From the NCBI GenBank assembly GCA_009827225.1, contig WUAI01000001.1:106961-170960 (forward strand): 64,000 nucleotides of DNA, read 5' to 3'. Both the position numbers and the translations under genes were made by a program. Positions 62,502 to 64,000 of the stretch are shown here, piece after piece; within the stretch, counting starts at the first letter, position 1, and each line of letters opens with the position of its first letter. The DNA comes from Flavobacteriaceae bacterium (lineage in GTDB: Bacteria > Bacteroidota > Bacteroidia > Flavobacteriales > Flavobacteriaceae). The notes below the pieces were generated by a model. That model was not told where the DNA came from. It ran no database searches and saw nothing but the letters and a program-made list of their open reading frames with translations.

Positions 62502-64000
62502 ATGGCAATATTAAACAGTATACGGAAAAGAGGAATCTTTTTGATTTTGATCATTGCAATGGCTCTTTTCGCGTTCATTTTAGGAGATATCATCAATAAA
62601 GGAGGTAGCGGACCGGCGATACAGGATACGGTAGGTACCATAAATGGAACCGATCTGTCAAGAGAAGACTTTATGAGTCAGGTGGAGAACTACAGCCGTT
62701 CACTTGGGCCGAACGCCAGTATGTCTCAGGCGATGAACATCATTTGGGATCGCGAGGTTCGAAGTGTATTACTTCAACAGCAGATCGATGAGTTAGGAAT
62801 CACAGTGAGTGAAGACCAGTTGAACGAAGTTCTAAGCATCTCTCTAGCGAACAACCCTACTTTCCAGGATGAGAATGGATTTTATAGCGAGGCCAGAGTG
62901 GTGGAATATGTGGCGAGTATCCAGGGGAACGCCCAGGCGAAAGCCGATTGGGATAACTTCATCGAGAATACTCGTGAAAGCATTTTGCAAACCAACTACC
63001 TGAACATGATCCGTGGAGGAATGAATCCTACCGTAGCAGAAGGTGAGCAGCAATATCGTTTCGAGAACGACAAGGTCAATATCGAATACGTTCAGATTCC
63101 TTACACGAAAATTGCAGATGAGGATGTGGAAATTACAGAAGCCGAAATTGAAAAATATGTAAGAGATAATCCCGATGATTTCAAGGTAGACCCGATGGTA
63201 GACATTCAATATGTTTCCTACCTGGAAGATCCTTCCATTGACGATGTGGAAACTGCACGTTTAGATATAAATGATTTGCTGGAACCATTTAAGACTGCGG
63301 AAGATTTCGAAGGGTACATTGCTGATAACTCGGAGGAAGCTTATGTGGATCAGTGGTTGTTCAACGCCGGTACTCCGGAATCGATCAAAGATACCATCGG
63401 AAGTATGGCAATTGGTGATGTTTACGGGCCTTATAAGGTAGACGATACTTTCAATCTTTCACGATTGGTGGCCAAGAGACAATTACCTGACTCTGTAAAA
63501 GCAAGACATATTTTGATTCCTACTGGTCTTAACAGAACAGACAGTATCACCAGAACAAAAGAGATGGCTAAAGCCACGGCCGACAGCCTATTGGTGGTAT
63601 TAAAGGCAAACCGTTCTAAATTTGGGGAATTGGTGGAGCAATTCTCTTCCGACGTCTCAAGTATTCCGAATGGAGGAACTTACGACTACTATCCTTACCA
63701 ACAAATGGTGCCTGAATTCAGGGATTTTACTTTTGAAGGAAGCGTAGGTGACATGGATGTTGTGGAAAGTCAGTTCGGATTTCATTTGATTGAGATTGAA
63801 GGACAGAAGAACCAACAGGATGTGTACAAAGTGGCCACAGTCACTAAGGACATTGAACCATCCGAGAAAACATTAGGTGAAGTATTCGCCGAGGCAGCTA
63901 AGTTTGAAGAAGCTGCCCGTGCCGGAGATTTTGATGCTGTTGCCGCAGAGAAAGCGTTGGAGCCTAAACCTGTAAACCGAATTGGAAAACTGGATGCTAA
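62502..64000 (+). CDS. peptidyl-prolyl isomerase, PpiD/SurA-like (partial)
   Basis: Open to the window end: 499 full codons are visible, no stop. It starts with a cytosolic tail, one helix (FLILIIAMALFAFILGDII) and an N-terminal SurA/PpiD-type domain (TINGTDLSREDFMSQVENYSR, LLQQQIDELGITVSEDQL). A parvulin domain follows near residue 330 (KARHILIPTGLNRTDS, VSSIPNGGTYDYYPYQQMVPEF, QFGFHLIEIEG). It is probably a membrane-anchored periplasmic foldase for outer-membrane proteins. The 92-base gap before the ATG holds no gene. The C-terminal end is beyond the window. Confidence 0.92.
   Translation, partial: MAILNSIRKRGIFLILIIAMALFAFILGDIINKGGSGPAIQDTVGTINGTDLSREDFMSQVENYSRSLGPNASMSQAMNIIWDREVRSVLLQQQIDELGITVSEDQLNEVLSISLANNPTFQDENGFYSEARVVEYVASIQGNAQAKADWDNFIENTRESILQTNYLNMIRGGMNPTVAEGEQQYRFENDKVNIEYVQIPYTKIADEDVEITEAEIEKYVRDNPDDFKVDPMVDIQYVSYLEDPSIDDVETARLDINDLLEPFKTAEDFEGYIADNSEEAYVDQWLFNAGTPESIKDTIGSMAIGDVYGPYKVDDTFNLSRLVAKRQLPDSVKARHILIPTGLNRTDSITRTKEMAKATADSLLVVLKANRSKFGELVEQFSSDVSSIPNGGTYDYYPYQQMVPEFRDFTFEGSVGDMDVVESQFGFHLIEIEGQKNQQDVYKVATVTKDIEPSEKTLGEVFAEAAKFEEAARAGDFDAVAAEKALEPKPVNRIGKLDA

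Noticed and set aside
62844..63209. 121-residue minus-strand frame
   Set aside because: It lies inside the clear peptidyl-prolyl isomerase reading frame and has no domain.

Overview
The window looks like a chromosome segment of a marine Flavobacteriaceae-type Bacteroidetes. The evidence is a SusC/SusD pair, loose Bacteroidetes lipoboxes, LpxR-like outer-membrane lipid A deacylases, a flavobacterial coaX-lptC-ppiD block, moderate-to-low GC, and an arsenosugar pathway of the kind found in marine bacteria. I see no insertion sequence, prophage or CRISPR array. One tRNA (Phe, GAA) is present.

Layout. 0.1-5.9 kb: an M28 peptidase lipoprotein converges on a leftward envelope operon (MORN-repeat protein, two GT2 glycosyltransferases, two tandem LpxR-like proteins). 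5.9-8.8 kb: a leftward pair of a NapH/NosR-like membrane iron-sulfur protein and an FAD/NAD(P) oxidoreductase. 9.0-13.0 kb: rightward DUF547 protein, outer-membrane barrel, GH113-like lipoprotein and POTRA/Omp85-like protein. 13.3-14.4 kb: YceI and an unknown secreted protein. 14.5-22.5 kb: leftward arsenosugar cluster in the order peroxidase-like CMD protein, radical SAM ArsS, rhodanese, TIGR04282 transferase, purine nucleoside phosphorylase, ArsM, sterol-desaturase-like enzyme, DUF547 protein, TIGR04283 glycosyltransferase, then a membrane AraC-type regulator.

22.6-56.5 kb is mainly a sugar-utilisation island. It holds an SLC5 symporter; a leftward operon of SLC45-like MFS, second MFS, trehalase and PfkB kinase; a leftward operon of three giant VCBS/UnbV lipoproteins, a vanadium-haloperoxidase-type lipoprotein, an SRPBCC protein, GH97 and a GH100-like enzyme; SusC/SusD; a small unknown protein; and a rightward LacI regulator, GH32, sugar porter and PfkB (fructo)kinase. 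The enzymes point to sucrose/fructan, alpha-glucoside and trehalose use: SusCD, GH32 and GH97 act at the surface or periplasm, several permeases import, and trehalase, the GH100-like enzyme and the kinases act inside. A 14-bp perfect palindrome upstream of lacI recurs with one mismatch upstream of the trehalase/MFS operon, suggesting one LacI regulon. The trehalase resembles fungal neutral trehalase and carries an EF-hand-like Ca loop at its N-terminus.

56.8-64 kb: tRNA-Phe with a strong terminator on the minus strand, then the rightward block coaX, outer-membrane protein, TPR protein, lptC, small membrane protein, CNNM/CorC-type protein and a peptidyl-prolyl isomerase cut by the window end. 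All functional statements are from reading sequence motifs; no database search was run.
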